Source of the DNA: Acanthosepion esculentum
Lineage: Eukaryota; Mollusca; Cephalopoda; Sepiida; Sepiidae
Reading direction: 5' to 3'
DNA length: 64,000 nt
Assembly: GCA_964036315.1 (NCBI GenBank)
Contig: OZ038480.1
Coordinates: forward strand, 14,085,805-14,149,804
The notes under the pieces are model-generated. The model saw nothing but the letters and a program-made list of their open reading frames with translations, was not told the DNA's origin and made no database searches. Both the position numbers and the translations under genes were made by a program. This document shows positions 1-10,990 of the stretch, piece after piece (position 1 is the stretch's first letter; every line of letters begins with the position of its first letter).

Positions 1-3000
1 GTAATTTTCTTGACAGATCCATACAGCATCAGAGTATTTTTTGACAGTCCCAGATAGAATCGGAGTACTGTTCTTGACAGACCCAGATAGCATCTGAGTA
101 ATGTTCTTGAGAGATCCAGACGGAATCAGAGTAATTATTTGACAGTCCCAGACAGCATCACAGTAATGTTTTTGACAGGCCCAGGCAGAAACAGAGTAAT
201 GTTCTTGACACATCCAGACAGCATCACAATAAATTTCTTGAAGGACCGAGACAGAATCAGAGTAAACTTATTGGAAGCCACAGACAAAATCAGAGCAATG
301 ATCTTGACAGACCCCGACAGAATCAGATTCATGTTCTTGACAGACCCAGACAACATCACAGTTATGGTCTTGACAGACCCAGACAGAATCAGAGTAGTGT
401 ACTTGAGAAACACAGACAGAATCACAGTAATGTTCGTGACAGACCCCGACAGAAACAAATTTATGTTTTTGATAGACCCCAAGAGAAACAGAGTAATGTT
501 CTTGACATACCTACACATATCACAGTAATATCCGTGTCGGACCCCGAGAGAATGAGAGTAATGTTCTTGACAGGCCCAGAGAAAAAAAGAATAATGTTCT
601 TGACAGACCCAGGCAGAATCAGAGTAATGTTCTTGACAGACCCAGGCAGAATCAGAGTAATGTTCTTGACAGACCTAGACACCATCACAGTAAAGTTCTT
701 GAAGGACCCATAAAGAATCAAAGTAATGTTCTTGACAGATCCAGACAGTATCAGAGTATTTTTTGACAGACCCAGACAGAATTTGAGTCATGTTCTTGAC
801 AGTCCCATACAGCATCACAGTAATGTTTTTGAGAGACCCAGACTGAATCAGAGTAATGTTCTTGACATACCTACACATATCACAGTAATAACCTTGTCGG
901 ATCCCGAGAGAATGAGAGTAATGTTCTTGACAGGCCCATACAGCATCACAGTAATGTTCTTGAAAAACCCAGACAGAATCAGAGTAATCTTCTTGTCAAA
1001 TCCAGAGAGAATCACAGTAAATTTCTTGAAGAAGCCAGACAGAATCAGAGTAAACTTATTGAAAGACACAGATTGCATCACACTAATGCTTTTGACTGAC
1101 ACAGAGAGAATCAGAGCTATGACCTTGACAGACGCCGACAGAAACAGAGTAATGTTCTTGACAGACCCAGACAGCATCACAGTAATGTTCTTGACAGCCC
1201 CAGATAGAAAAAGAGTAAAGGTCTTGAAAGGCCCAGACAGAATCAGAGTAATGTTGACAGACCCAAACATCATCACAGAAATATTCTTGACAGATCTAAA
1301 CAGAATAATAGTAAAGTTCTTTACAGAATCAGACAGAATCTGAGTAATGTACTTGAGAGACCCATACAGCATCACAGTAATGTTCGTGACAGACTCCGAC
1401 AGAAACAGAGTAATATTCTAGATAGAACGAGGCAGAAAACGATTAATTTTCTGGACAGACACAGAGAGCATCACAGTAATGTTTTTGACGGACCCAGGCA
1501 GAATTAGATTAATGTTCTTGACAGACCCAGACCGAAGCAAAGTAATGTTCTTGACAGACCCAAACAGCATCACAGTAATATTCTTGAATGACGCAAACAG
1601 CATCACAGTAAGATTTTTGACAGTCCCAGACAGAATCAAGGTAGTTTTCTTGACAAACCAGACAGAAACAGAGTAATATTCTTGACAGTCCCACACAGAA
1701 ATCAAGTAACGTCCTTGATGGTCCCAGACTGAATCAGAGTAATGTTCTTGACAGATACAGATAGCATCACAGTAATATTATTGACAGGCCCAGGCAGAAT
1801 AAGTGTAATGTTCTTGACAGACCAGGACAGCATCACCGTAATGTACATGAGAGACCCAGAGATCATCACGGTAATATTCTTGACAGGCACCGACAGAATA
1901 AGAGTAATGATCTTGAGAGACCCAGACCACTTCACAGTAATGTTCTTGACAGTCCCAGACAAAAACAGAGTAATGTTCTTGACAGTCCCACAAGGAATCA
2001 GAGTAATATTCCTGACAGACCCAGGAAGAATTAGAGTAATGTTCTTGAGGGACCAGACAGAATCACAGTAATCTTCTTGAAGGACACAAAAAGAATCAAA
2101 GAAATGTATTTGACAGACCGAGAGAGCATCAGAGTAATTGTTTTTGACACCCCCAAAGAAATATCGGAGTAAGGTGCTTGACTGAACCAGACAGCATCTC
2201 AGTAATGTTCGTGACAGATCCAGACAGAAACAGTGTAATGTTCTTGAGAGAATCAGAAAGCATCACAGAAATGCTTCTGTCAGACCCAGACAAAATTAGA
2301 GTATGTTCTTGACAGACCGAGAAAGAATCAGAGTGATGTTCTTGACAGCCACAGACAGAATCAAAATAATTTCTTGACAGACCCAGACCGAGTCAGAGTA
2401 ATGTTCCTGACAGACGCAGACAGCATCACAGTAAATTTACTGATGTACCCAGACAGAATCACAGTAATGTTCTTGAAAGACAAAGATACCAGTTCGCACC
2501 ACAATAATATTCTTGACAGATCCCGACAGTAACAGTGTAATGTTCTAGACAGTACCAGAAGGCATCACAGTAATCTTCTGGACAGACCCAGACTGTAACA
2601 GAGAAATGTTCTTGAGAGATCTAGACAGCATCACAGTATTTACTTGACAGGCCCAGACAGAAAAAAGTAATGTTCTTGAGAGTCCTAGAAAGCATCAAAG
2701 TAATGTTCTTGACAGACGCAGACAGAATCAGAGAATGTTCTTGACAGACGCAGACAGTATCACAGTAATATTCTTGAGAGAACTAGACACAATAAGAGTA
2801 ATGTACTTGACAGACCCAGACAGAATCTGAGTAAAGTTCTTACAAATCCAGACAGAATCTGAGTAATGTTCTACAGAATCCAAGACAGAAAAATCTTAAT
2901 GTTCTTGACAGACCCAGAGAGCACCACAATAATGTTTTTGACAGAACCAGACAGAAGCAGAGTAAGTTTGTTGACAGACCCAGACATAATCACAGGAAAT

Positions 3001-5690
3001 GTCTTGAAGGAGCCAGACAGAATCAGAATAATATTCTTGAATGACGCGGACAGCATCACAGTAAGTTTTCTGACAGCCCCAGACAGAATCAGACTAGTTT
3101 TCTTGACAGAAGCAGACAAAAACAGAGTAATATTCTTGACAGACCCAGACAGAAACAGAGTAATGTCCTTGAGAGACCCAAACAGAAACGGAGTAATGTT
3201 CTTGACAGACGTAGATAGCATCACACTAAAGTTCTTGACAGACTCTGACTGAAACAGTGTAATGATCTTGAATGACCCGGACAGAATCAGAGTAATGTCA
3301 TTGACAGTCCCAAGCAGATTCACGGTAATGTTCTTTACAGAAAACAACAGAAACTGAATAATGTTATTGACAGACAAAGACAGTATCAGTGTAATGTTCT
3401 TGACAGACCCAGACAGGTATAGAGTAATAACAAGAGAGACCCAGAGAGCATCACAGTAAATTTCATGAAGTACCCAGACCGAATCAGAGTAATGTTCTTG
3501 AAAGAAAAGATATCATCATAGTAATGTTTTTGACAGACCCAGAGAGCATCACAGTAATATTCTTGCCAGATCCCGAGATAAACAGAGTAATTTTCTAGAC
3601 AGTCCCAGAAGGCATCACAGTAATGTTCTTGACAGACCCAGACAGAAACAGAGTAATAACTTTGAGAGACTCGGACAGCATCACATTAATGTTCTTGACT
3701 GACCCAGATAGAAACAGATTAATGTTCTTGACAGTCCCAGACAGAAACAGAGTAATGTTCTTGACAGTCCCAGACAGCATCACACTAAAGTCCTTGACAG
3801 ACCCAGACAGAAACAGAGAAATGTTTTTGACAGACACAGAGAACATCACATCAATGTCCTTGACAGTCCGCGACAGAAACAGAGTAATATACTTGACAGA
3901 CACAGACAGCCTCTCAGAAATGTTCTTGAGGGTACCAGACAGAAACAAAGTAATGTTCTTGACAGACCCTGACAGCATCACAGTAATATTCTTCACAGAC
4001 CCGGACAGAATAAGAGTAATGATCTTGAGAGAGCCAGACCGCATCACAGTAATGTTCTTGAGAGTCCCAGACAGAAACAGAGTAATGTTCTTGTCAGACT
4101 CAGAGAGAAACAGAGTAATGTTCTTGACAGTTCCAGACAGAAATTCAGTAATAACCTTGCCAGACCCAGACAGCATCACAGTAATTTTTTTGACAGAACA
4201 AGAAGGAATCAGAGTAATATCTCTGACAGCCCCAAAGAGAATCGGAGTAATGTTCTTGACAGTCCCAGACAGCATCCAGTAATGTTCTTGAAAGACGCAG
4301 ACAGCATCACAGTAATGTTTTTGAGAGACCAGACAGAATAAGATTAATGTTCTTCATAGACCCAAACAGAATCACAGTAATGTTTTTGTCAGACACAGAG
4401 AGCATCTCAGTAATATTCTTGAGTGAAGCAGACAGAAACAGAGTAATGTCCTTCACAGACCCAGAGGGCATCACAGAAATATTCTTGACAAATCCAGACA
4501 GAAAGAGTGTAATGTTCTTGGCAGACCCAGACAGAAACAGAGTAATGTTCTTGACAGACCCAGACAGCATCTCAGTAATGTTTTTGGCAGAACCCGACAG
4601 AAACTGAGTAATATTCTTGACAGACCCGGACAGAAACAGAGTAATGTTCTTGACAGACCTTGACATCATCACAGTAATGTTCTTGACAGACCCAGACAGA
4701 AAGGAAATAATGTTCTTGACAGGCCCAGACAGAAACAGTGTAATGTTCTTGACCGACACAGACAGCATCTCAGTAATGTTCTTGACACACCCAGACAGAA
4801 TCATAATAATATTCTTGACAAATACAGACAGCATTACAATAATCCCAGACAGAAACAGAGTAATGTTCTTGACTGACCATAGAGCGTCACAGTAATGTTC
4901 TTGACAGACACAGACAGAATCAGAGTACTGTTCTTGACTGACCATAGAGCGTCACAGTAATGTTCTTGACAGACACAGACAGAAACAGAGTAATGTTCTT
5001 GACTGACCATAGAGCGTCACAGTAATGTTCTTGACAGACACAGACAGAAACAGAGTAATGTTCTTGACTGACCATAGAGCGTCACAGTAATGTTCTTGAC
5101 AGACACAGACAGAATCAGAGTACTGTTCTTGACTGACCATAGAGCGTCACAGTAATGTTCTTGACAGACACAGACAGAAACAGAGTAATGTTCTTGACTG
5201 ACCATAGAGCGTCACAGTAATGTTCTTGACAGACACAGACAGAAACAGAGTAATGTTCTTGACTGACCATATAGCGTCACAGTAATGTTCTTGACAGACA
5301 CAGACAGAAACAGAGTAATGTTCTTGACTGACCATAGAGCGTCACAGTAATGTTCTTGACAGACACAGACAGAAACAGAGTAATGTTCTTGACTGACCAT
5401 AGAGCGTCACAGTAATGTTCTTGACAGACACAGACAGAAACAGAGTAATGTTCTTGACTGACCATAGAGCGTCACAGTAATGTTCTTGACAGACACAGAC
5501 AGAATCAGAGTAATGTTCTTGACAGACACAGACAGAATCAGAGTAATGTTCTTGACAGAACCAGACAGCATTACAGTAATGTTCAATAGAGACCCAAAAG
5601 ACACAGAAAAATGTTCTCGACAGTCCTAGAAAGAATCAGAGTAATGTTCTTGACAGATACTGACAGAATCAGAGTAATATTCTTGGTTCT
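1..5690. repeat. 33-bp minisatellite array
   Basis: About 170 head-to-tail diverged copies of a 33-bp unit centred on GTAATGTTCTTGACAGAC. Because 33 is a multiple of three and the unit has no stop in one frame on each strand, long stretches read open both ways, giving 11-residue periodic peptides (MFLTDPDRNRV-like on +, ITLFLSGSVKN-like on -). Open frames are broken repeatedly by small indels and stops, start methionines fall inside the repeat, and no splice or promoter context is visible. I read it as a non-coding minisatellite. Confidence 0.93.
4863..5515. repeat. 65-bp higher-order repeat block
   Basis: Inside the 33-bp array, a 32-bp variant (containing GACTGACCATAGAGCG) alternates with a 33-bp variant. 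The marker GACTGACCA recurs at 4871, 4936, 5001, 5066, 5131, 5196, 5261, 5326, 5391 and 5456, an exact 65-bp period over ten copies. Copies are almost identical, unlike the diverged flanks, so this block amplified recently. A TACTG variant at about 4926 and 5121 suggests a three-copy (195 bp) duplication step. Confidence 0.93.
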
Positions 5691-5693
5691 ATG

Positions 5694-6012
5694 TTTCCCA
5701 GACCATGAATTTAAGCGTTCTGGGCTGGCATCTCGCTCACACCCTTTCACTGAAGAAACTGTTAAATGTAGCAGTCTCTTGTACTCCAATAGCTTCATGT
5801 CTCGCACCTCTCACCTGTGGATATCCCTCTCCTCTTCCTGTTTCCTTGATAGATATAATCTCCAACTATTGAAATGTAATGTCAATCGACGTCTCCAGAT
5901 TACCTGGTCTATCACGTATCCTTCTCTTATCCTTTCCTCCATAATTCCTATTTGCTCTAGAGTGGCTTCCCGTCTTGCTTGGGGTGAAACGCTTTTAAAA
6001 AATGCATTCAAA
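5694..6012 (+). mobile_element. Non-LTR retrotransposon 3' end, copy 1
   Basis: 5'-truncated LINE 3' terminus. It encodes the remnant of the RT C-terminal tail with the pattern S-R-S-H-P-F-T, then LLYSNSFMSRTSHLW, then YNLQLLKCNVNRRLQ, interrupted by substitutions. It ends with the shared 3' motif CTTGCTTGGGGTGAAACGCT and an A-rich tail. The same terminus occurs at 27.1, 59.6 and 63.2 kb. The RLWNSLP..CFPDNYNLQLFK pattern is typical of C-termini of Jockey/CR1-superfamily RTs (family knowledge); the exact clade is not resolved. Confidence 0.8.
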
Positions 6013-6299
6013 TCTGCAGGGACTACCATTTAAATTAGAGATTAATATAATTATTGTTGTTTTGTTTTACTGTAAAAGGAAATATTTTTAAACAATTCAC
6101 CTACTTCATACATCGGGACTAGATAATGGCTCATACCTCAATATGACTCAACCGACTCCCAATTATTAACCAAATGGAAATTATAAAAGAAAGAGACATA
6201 GCCGAAAGGAAGTCCTGGTAATGGTAAAACACTACTCTTGAAAATATGACATTTAGGCTGTAGAGAAATGTGTTCGTCATTACGAAGATAAAAAAGTAT
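6013..6299. other. Unannotated AT-rich spacer
   Basis: No open frame, repeat or RNA motif recognised. Confidence 0.5.
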
Positions 6300-6985
6300 G
6301 TTTAAAGGCGTGGGCGTCCTGGATAAGACGTTAAACTACATCCGTGTCCTGGATAAGACGATAAACTATGTCCGAGAGCAAGGCCTCTGATCAAGAGGTT
6401 TTGAGGAGCATGGGACCACCTCTTAATTGCTGGTGTTCCCAGGTCCACCTGACCCGGGGTGGTAGCACCTGTTATGGTCCCAGCTATGGGCAAATAGTTA
6501 ACTCGTACCAGCAATACTTTTTTGAAAGAATTATTACCAGCAATGAAATTTTGAAGGAAATATATTACCAGAAACAGATTTTTGACAAAATAAAATATTT
6601 CAGCAATAAAAAATAATAATAAAAATTCAAAATAAACTAAACGAATCTAAACCAAAGAATACATAATCTATTCATAGGAATCCATCCTAAAAATGTTATC
6701 GGCATTAAATAACCCATTGAGGTTGATATGCCATAAAACAAAATAAACCAAACCAATCTAAACCAAAGAATACATAATCTATTCATACGAATCCATCCTA
6801 AAAATGTTGTCGGCATTAAATAACCCATTGAGGTTGATATGCCGTAAAACAAAATAAACCAAACCAATTTAAACCAAAGAATACATATTCTATTCATACG
6901 AATCTATCCTGAAAACGTTGTCGGCATTAAATAAACCGTCGTAAAACAAATTAAACCAAACCAAACCAAACCTAAAGGCGCGGGT
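6300..6985 (+). repeat. Composite dispersed repeat (orientation 1)
   Basis: Three parts in order: a GC-richer head (6302-6500, including two direct copies of TCCTGGATAAGACG and the block CACCTGACCCGGGGTGG), a stretch of about 35-bp units containing TTACCAGNAAT (6495-6620), and a 111-bp tandem repeat (6630-6965). All three parts recur in reverse order and opposite orientation at 44210-44690, so they form one mobile unit. The head alone recurs at 58690-58920. AAAGGCG(T/C)GGG(C/T)GT occurs near both ends (6303 and 6975). Family unknown. Confidence 0.7.
6630..6965. repeat. 111-bp tandem repeat, about 3 copies
   Basis: Unit containing ATAACCCATTGAGGTTGATA; the second and third copies start about 6734 and 6845. 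The last copy is truncated by an internal deletion. A single related unit lies at 44215-44270 on the other strand. Confidence 0.85.
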
Positions 6986-7935
6986 GTAATTGCATCATAA
7001 TTTCTTGCCTTATTTTCTGATGGACCTCCAGCTTGCTTTTTATATATAATGAGTTTTCCTCTGTAGCATTAGTACTTTTGTAAGGCTTTTTAATGTACTG
7101 ACACCCTACTTCAAACACTATATGCTTAAATACGCTAAATCCTTTTGCTGAATATAACCTACTGAATCGGGAGTTCCTCTGTTATGCCGTCAAACACAGT
7201 ATATTACGCGCCAATTTATAATGGCAAGTAAATCTCTCACATATTTTCTGTTGTAATCTCATTGCCTTTTCAGTTGTTTATAATAAATGTATTCAATGCT
7301 GTATTATATTTCTGTTCCTCTATCTCGCCTTCACACACATAGTCTGCCAAACTCGGCTTCACTTTCCGTGAGATCAGCAAACGCAGGCCGGCTGCCTTAG
7401 CCACACCCAACCATCGAGATAAGCTGGCATGAAGCAACGATAAAGACGAAGAAAGATAGACAGGAGTAAGGATCTGATTCAAACAGACGATAACGCCGGT
7501 CAGGTTACTCTCTGCTAATTGTCTGTCGTCAACGGACGGACCTAAGAATGGTAAAGAGCGGACACGAAATCTGATGCAAACGCAATGGGCTGTGACGTTT
7601 GTAAATTTGTCTTCATGATTTCTAAATGATGTATAGACCGACGGGGGGGGAGTGGTTCTAAATTAAAAAGGAAAAGCATAAAGATAGAAAAATGTTATAG
7701 GTTGGGTGTCTACAGGATGAGGGAAATGATGGCGGAACCTGACAGGTGCAGGAGAATCGTTGCTCTTTGAGATGAATTTCTCTACGCACGTGGCAGTGTG
7801 AGATCCCCATTAGTGTAGAAAACACTTCAAATACAAAGTGGATAAAAATGATTATCAAAATGTCTGATACACGATTTGCTCTAGGGCACAAATATTTGGG
7901 TGTAATATTTGTGGTATTCTCCATGTTAAATTTTC
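6986..7935. other. Unannotated region
   Basis: About 950 bp with no recognisable gene, repeat or RNA. It contains short open frames on the - strand without family signatures and a G-run at about 7644-7650. Confidence 0.5.
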
Positions 7936-7937
7936 CA

Positions 7938-7938
7938 T

Positions 7939-7990
<52 letters not shown>
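7938..7990. repeat. (CA)n/(TA)n microsatellite
   Basis: Short CA run followed by about 40 bp of perfect TA. Confidence 0.95.
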
Positions 7991-7992
<2 letters not shown>

Positions 7993-8255
7993 TATATTCT
8001 TCGGCATCGTGTTTTCATTAAAGCATGTTTTTGCTGTATAGTTTAAACATGTTCTGTCTACTTATTTTCGATAATATCCTTTCATTCAAGCATATACGTT
8101 TTTTGATGTCATCATTGAAGGACGAGAGAAAATCGCTGTGCTTATATATATATGTAAAAACACGTCGATTTTCTCTTCTTTCAATAAATCACATAAAAAA
8201 AAATTAAAGAATATTATCGAAAATAAGTAGACATAACATGTCTAATCTATACAAG
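7990..8255 (-). mobile_element. Foldback fragment of Penelope-like type
   Basis: Arms 8046-8120 and 8155-8250 are inverted copies: TCTACTTATTTTCGATAATA on one side and its complement on the other, with the ends of the AAAATCG block also matching. Read on the - strand, 8000-8165 encodes a peptide resembling that at 49590-49778 (shared pattern DFLSSFND..., then ER.L.KI.RQN). The second copy lies next to a GATAATGGC...GCCGAAAG motif also found beside PLE endonuclease fragments, so I infer the 5' region of a PLE. Confidence 0.45.
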
Positions 8256-8286
8256 GAAATGTCATTATATATATGCATATAAATAT

Positions 8287-8400
8287 AAGTATAAAAGTCA
8301 ATACTTCGAGGCGACAGACCGTTTCATGCTAGACGCAATCGTCAGGCCGCGAATGTTGAATTTTTCTCGACTATTTACATATATGGTTCAGTGGTGCATT
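8287..8400 (-). mobile_element. Foldback-family element, partial
   Basis: Carries, on the - strand, the GCATGAAAC...CTGTCGCCTC block shared with copies at 9.8, 19.7, 25.0, 47.9 and 49.4 kb, plus part of the terminal GACTTTTATACT arm. It lacks the rest of the element. Confidence 0.7.
8309..8352 (-). ncRNA. Hammerhead-ribozyme-like motif
   Basis: On the - strand: CTGACGA (complement of 8339-8345), a 3-bp stem II (TGC/GCA, loop GTCTA), GAAAC, a short stem III, the triplet GTC before GCC, and a stem I of GGC/GCC. All core bases of the hammerhead consensus are present. Hand fold only. Confidence 0.5.
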
Positions 8401-8539
8401 GTGAGTAATCTATTCTGGCGGTTATTTTTGCGGGTGTGGCTTGTTTATTGATTTATTTGGGTTATTTTATTTTACTTGTTTTACATTTTCATTTTGTATT
8501 ATTAATTCTTTTCAGTTTTTGATGTTTACACTGACACAC

Positions 8540-8577
8540 ACACACACACACACGCATATATATATATATATATTATT

Positions 8578-8668
<91 letters not shown>
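8540..8668. repeat. (CA)n/(TA)n microsatellite
   Basis: CA run then interrupted TA tracts. Confidence 0.95.
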
Positions 8669-8671
<3 letters not shown>

Positions 8672-8698
8672 TGAATATGCATAATATACGACGTCTAT

Positions 8699-8780
8699 AG
8701 CCCGACACGGGGTTTCATACGAATAGACAATCTTCAGATACTCAGACCGTTAAGCGTTACGAAATTCGCATCCTTGTGGT
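8699..8780 (-). ncRNA. Possible hammerhead-like motif
   Basis: The - strand has CTGAAGA (8731-8737), a poorly paired stem II region, GAAAC (8712-8716) and a strong CCCG/CGGG hairpin where stem III would be. Stem I needs a bulge (GTC..TAT with ATAGAC). The core is right but the folding is weaker than at 54.58 kb. Confidence 0.25.
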
Positions 8781-9206
8781 GTTGATTTAAAATTCTGTGT
8801 TAAGAAATAATTATATATAATTTATATAATTAAAAGTTTTATGTTCCGAAGAAGAAATATTTTATAAAAAATTATTCTAAATATTTTTTAAAAAAAATTG
8901 AATTTACGTAAATACAATAAGTATCAAGGGGAATAACTCCCTTTTTTGCTTAAAAACCGTCGTTAGTTGTAACAGAAATAAATGGTGCTTACTAAAATAT
9001 ATTATTAAAGTAATGTCTTATGGAATAAACTTAGCTCTCACGATGTTAACTTAATTATAGGTTTATATATATATAATGCATTTGGAACCTATTCTTATAC
9101 TTACAAAGGTGAAATGATATACACGCAGGTAATAAAATAATTAATTGCTATCAATAATGTGGAATTATATATGTGTATAGATATATAAAAATGCTATTAA
9201 TGAAGA

Positions 9207-9210
<4 letters not shown>

Positions 9211-9287
<77 letters not shown>

Positions 9288-9306
9288 GTAGTAGTAGTAG
9301 TAGTAC
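9211..9306. repeat. (TA)n then (TAG)n microsatellite
   Basis: About 74 bp of TA followed by seven AGT units. Confidence 0.95.
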
Positions 9307-9664
9307 TCGTTTGGAAAACCCTTAGGTATTTCGGCTTGTAATTGAACAAAGCAATGCCCAAAGAAAAATGAGGAATAAAAAAGAAAGAACTAATAACATG
9401 AAATTGAGGAAAAAACAATCGTCCGGAATTCAAACTCAGAGTTCAAAGAAAAAAAACTCCAAAACAAGGAAAAGCAACTACGTAAAGTGCTCAAAACACG
9501 AAGTAGAGCACACCTAATATAAAACTAAAACGATTTTTTTTTGTCCCGTGGTCATGGTTGTTTTTGGTTTAAGCTATATATTCTGTTTCATTTTTTACCT
9601 CTTTGGCCAGTTCACCCTGACGATCAGTTTAGGTGAAACCTATCTAGGTTTACCTGGCTCTGTA

Positions 9665-9668
<4 letters not shown>
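9307..9668 (+). mobile_element. Dispersed repeat with ribozyme-like 3' end
   Basis: Similar in layout and in parts of its sequence to 45730-46085 (shared AAAGAAAGAACTA, ATCGTCC, GGTGAAACCTA and CCTGGCTCT blocks). Both copies end in a GGCTCT(G/T)TAGG motif running into a (TA)n tract. The 3' part carries the motif described separately. No protein remnant seen. Confidence 0.55.
9606..9658 (+). ncRNA. Hammerhead-ribozyme-like motif (second family)
   Basis: CTGACGA at 9617-9623 and GAAA at 9635-9638, followed by a perfect stem III ACCTA/TAGGT closed by TC. The cleavage triplet would be GTT at 9648-9650. Outer stem I pairs GCCAG (9606-9610) with CTGGC (9654-9658) across an internal loop, as in type I hammerheads. 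Stem II is weak here; the related 46.03-kb copy has a cleaner CC/GG stem II. Confidence 0.45.

Positions 9669-9670
<2 letters not shown>

Positions 9671-9729
<59 letters not shown>
9671..9729. repeat. (TA)n microsatellite
   Basis: About 59 bp of perfect TA abutting the foldback element. Confidence 0.95.
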
Positions 9730-9733
<4 letters not shown>

Positions 9734-9940
9734 GTGAACATAGAAATCAGCACTTAGATGCGACAGTCTGTTTCCTACTAGATGCAATCGTCAGGCAAGT
9801 TGCCTGACGATTGCATCTAGCATGAAACAGACTGTCGCCTCTAAGTGATGACTTCAATGTTCACTTTTATATTTACACACGCTCTATCTCTGATATTGTG
9901 CACTTTATGCCATAAATATAGCACACTTTAATATTTCTTC

Positions 9941-9945
<5 letters not shown>
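9730..9945. mobile_element. Palindromic foldback element
   Basis: Two arms of about 68 bp meet at position 9799 (CAGGCAA, G, TTGCCTG), running out to AAAGTGAACAT at the left and its complement at the right. The right side continues with TTTACACACGCTCTATCTC and the TATAGCACACTTTA block found in other copies, then a TA tract. Each arm carries one hammerhead-like core, so two motifs point outward from the centre. No coding capacity. Confidence 0.8.
9802..9839 (+). ncRNA. Hammerhead-ribozyme-like motif
   Basis: CTGACGA 9804-9810, stem II TGC/GCA with loop ATCTA, GAAA 9824-9827, stem III ACA/TGT, cleavage triplet GTC ending 9836, then GCC. Stem I is short (GC/GC). A mirror-image copy with changes in the GAAA region lies on the - strand at 9759-9797. 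Confidence 0.5.
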
Positions 9946-9986
<41 letters not shown>

Positions 9987-10020
9987 ATTTTAAACATTAT
10001 TATAGTAGATACTTCATATT

Positions 10021-10078
<58 letters not shown>
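9946..10078. repeat. (TA)n, (TG)n, (TA)n microsatellites
   Basis: TA run to 9960, TG to 9986, then TA at 10024-10078. Confidence 0.95.
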
Positions 10079-10079
<1 letters not shown>

Positions 10080-10085
<6 letters not shown>

Positions 10086-10488
10086 TATACTTATTATCAC
10101 TCACCGTTTGCACGACTTCGAGTTTCTTGAGGTGCTGAGTTCAGATTGAACAATACGTTAATTGAATTTTAAAAACATATCTGCCGCCACCAGAGGACTG
10201 ATGGCGCTGCCATCGGCATCCCGCCAGTGTGCCACTAGTGACCTGCGTGTAGGGTTGAGTCTGTTAGTCAAATTTAGCTTTTTGTTATCTCTCCTAGTCT
10301 CTGTTCTGACAACCATTTACACAAGCCTGTTGGGTAGATTATTCGCTGCTTTCCACTGTCACTACCACCTTCAATATATACTGTACGTTCAAATTCTCCA
10401 AACTCCACCTAATTTTATTTTCATTTACAGAAATTTCAGCTCTCTCTTTCAGAATCTCCATCTTCATCTTTAAAGAGATTTTCCCGAA
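10080..10488. other. Unannotated region
   Basis: A 103-codon + strand open frame (10162-10473) has no recognisable motif and is probably chance. Nothing else seen. Confidence 0.4.
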
Positions 10489-10490
10489 TT

Positions 10491-10990
10491 CACTGCCATC
10501 GAATGTCGCAAAACAATGTCGTGGCTATCGCTCGAGGTCGGGGATAATGGTCTTGTTTTGTTTGCCTCAGTTGAGTTTGTGAATCCTGAGACCGATTTTT
10601 ACTTGAAAGATCATTCGACATAGAGGACAAGGTATTCCGGACGTGGATCACGCACCGGTTGTTGCTTTCTTTCTTTTCGGCGCCTTTTTTTTCCTCTAGT
10701 TCGGCTGATCGTTTGGATTCGAAGGTTGTTGTTCCGTCTCTGACAATGGATCTCCACAGATTTTTATCCATTGCACTGGATTCCCAGCTGTTGATATCCA
10801 TGTTACGTATCTTTATGTTTTGTTTTAGAACATCTTTGAATCTCTTCTTTTTGACATCCCCTTTTCTGATTTCATTCTTTAAATTTGGAAGTAAAAGATT
10901 TGCGTTGGTAGTCAGCTGTCATCCAGTTGCACCAAATATCCACTCCATCGAAGTTAATGTAATTATTGCTTCTCGGCTGTGAAGTTTCTG
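10491..10990 (-). pseudogene. Non-LTR RT C-terminal fragment
   Basis: The - strand translation reads KKKRFKDVLKQNIK, then DINSWESSAMDKNLWRSIV, then TTFESKRSAELEEKK. This is the C-terminal region after the thumb of an invertebrate endonuclease/RT family, usually followed by a C2H2-like knuckle; here the C..C and H positions are partly lost (RCVIHVRN...). No catalytic RT motifs remain. It is 5'-truncated and a dead copy. The clade is distinct from the LINE at 11.9-14.1 kb. Confidence 0.65.

Noticed and set aside
135..5800. Long open frames in the first 5.7 kb as a repetitive protein gene
   Set aside because: Open on both strands because the unit is 33 bp; frames break at indels, and there is no gene context. 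Kept only as a low-interest question.
10162..10473. 103-codon open frame as a gene
   Set aside because: Compositionally hydrophobic, no motif, no second copy, no splice context.
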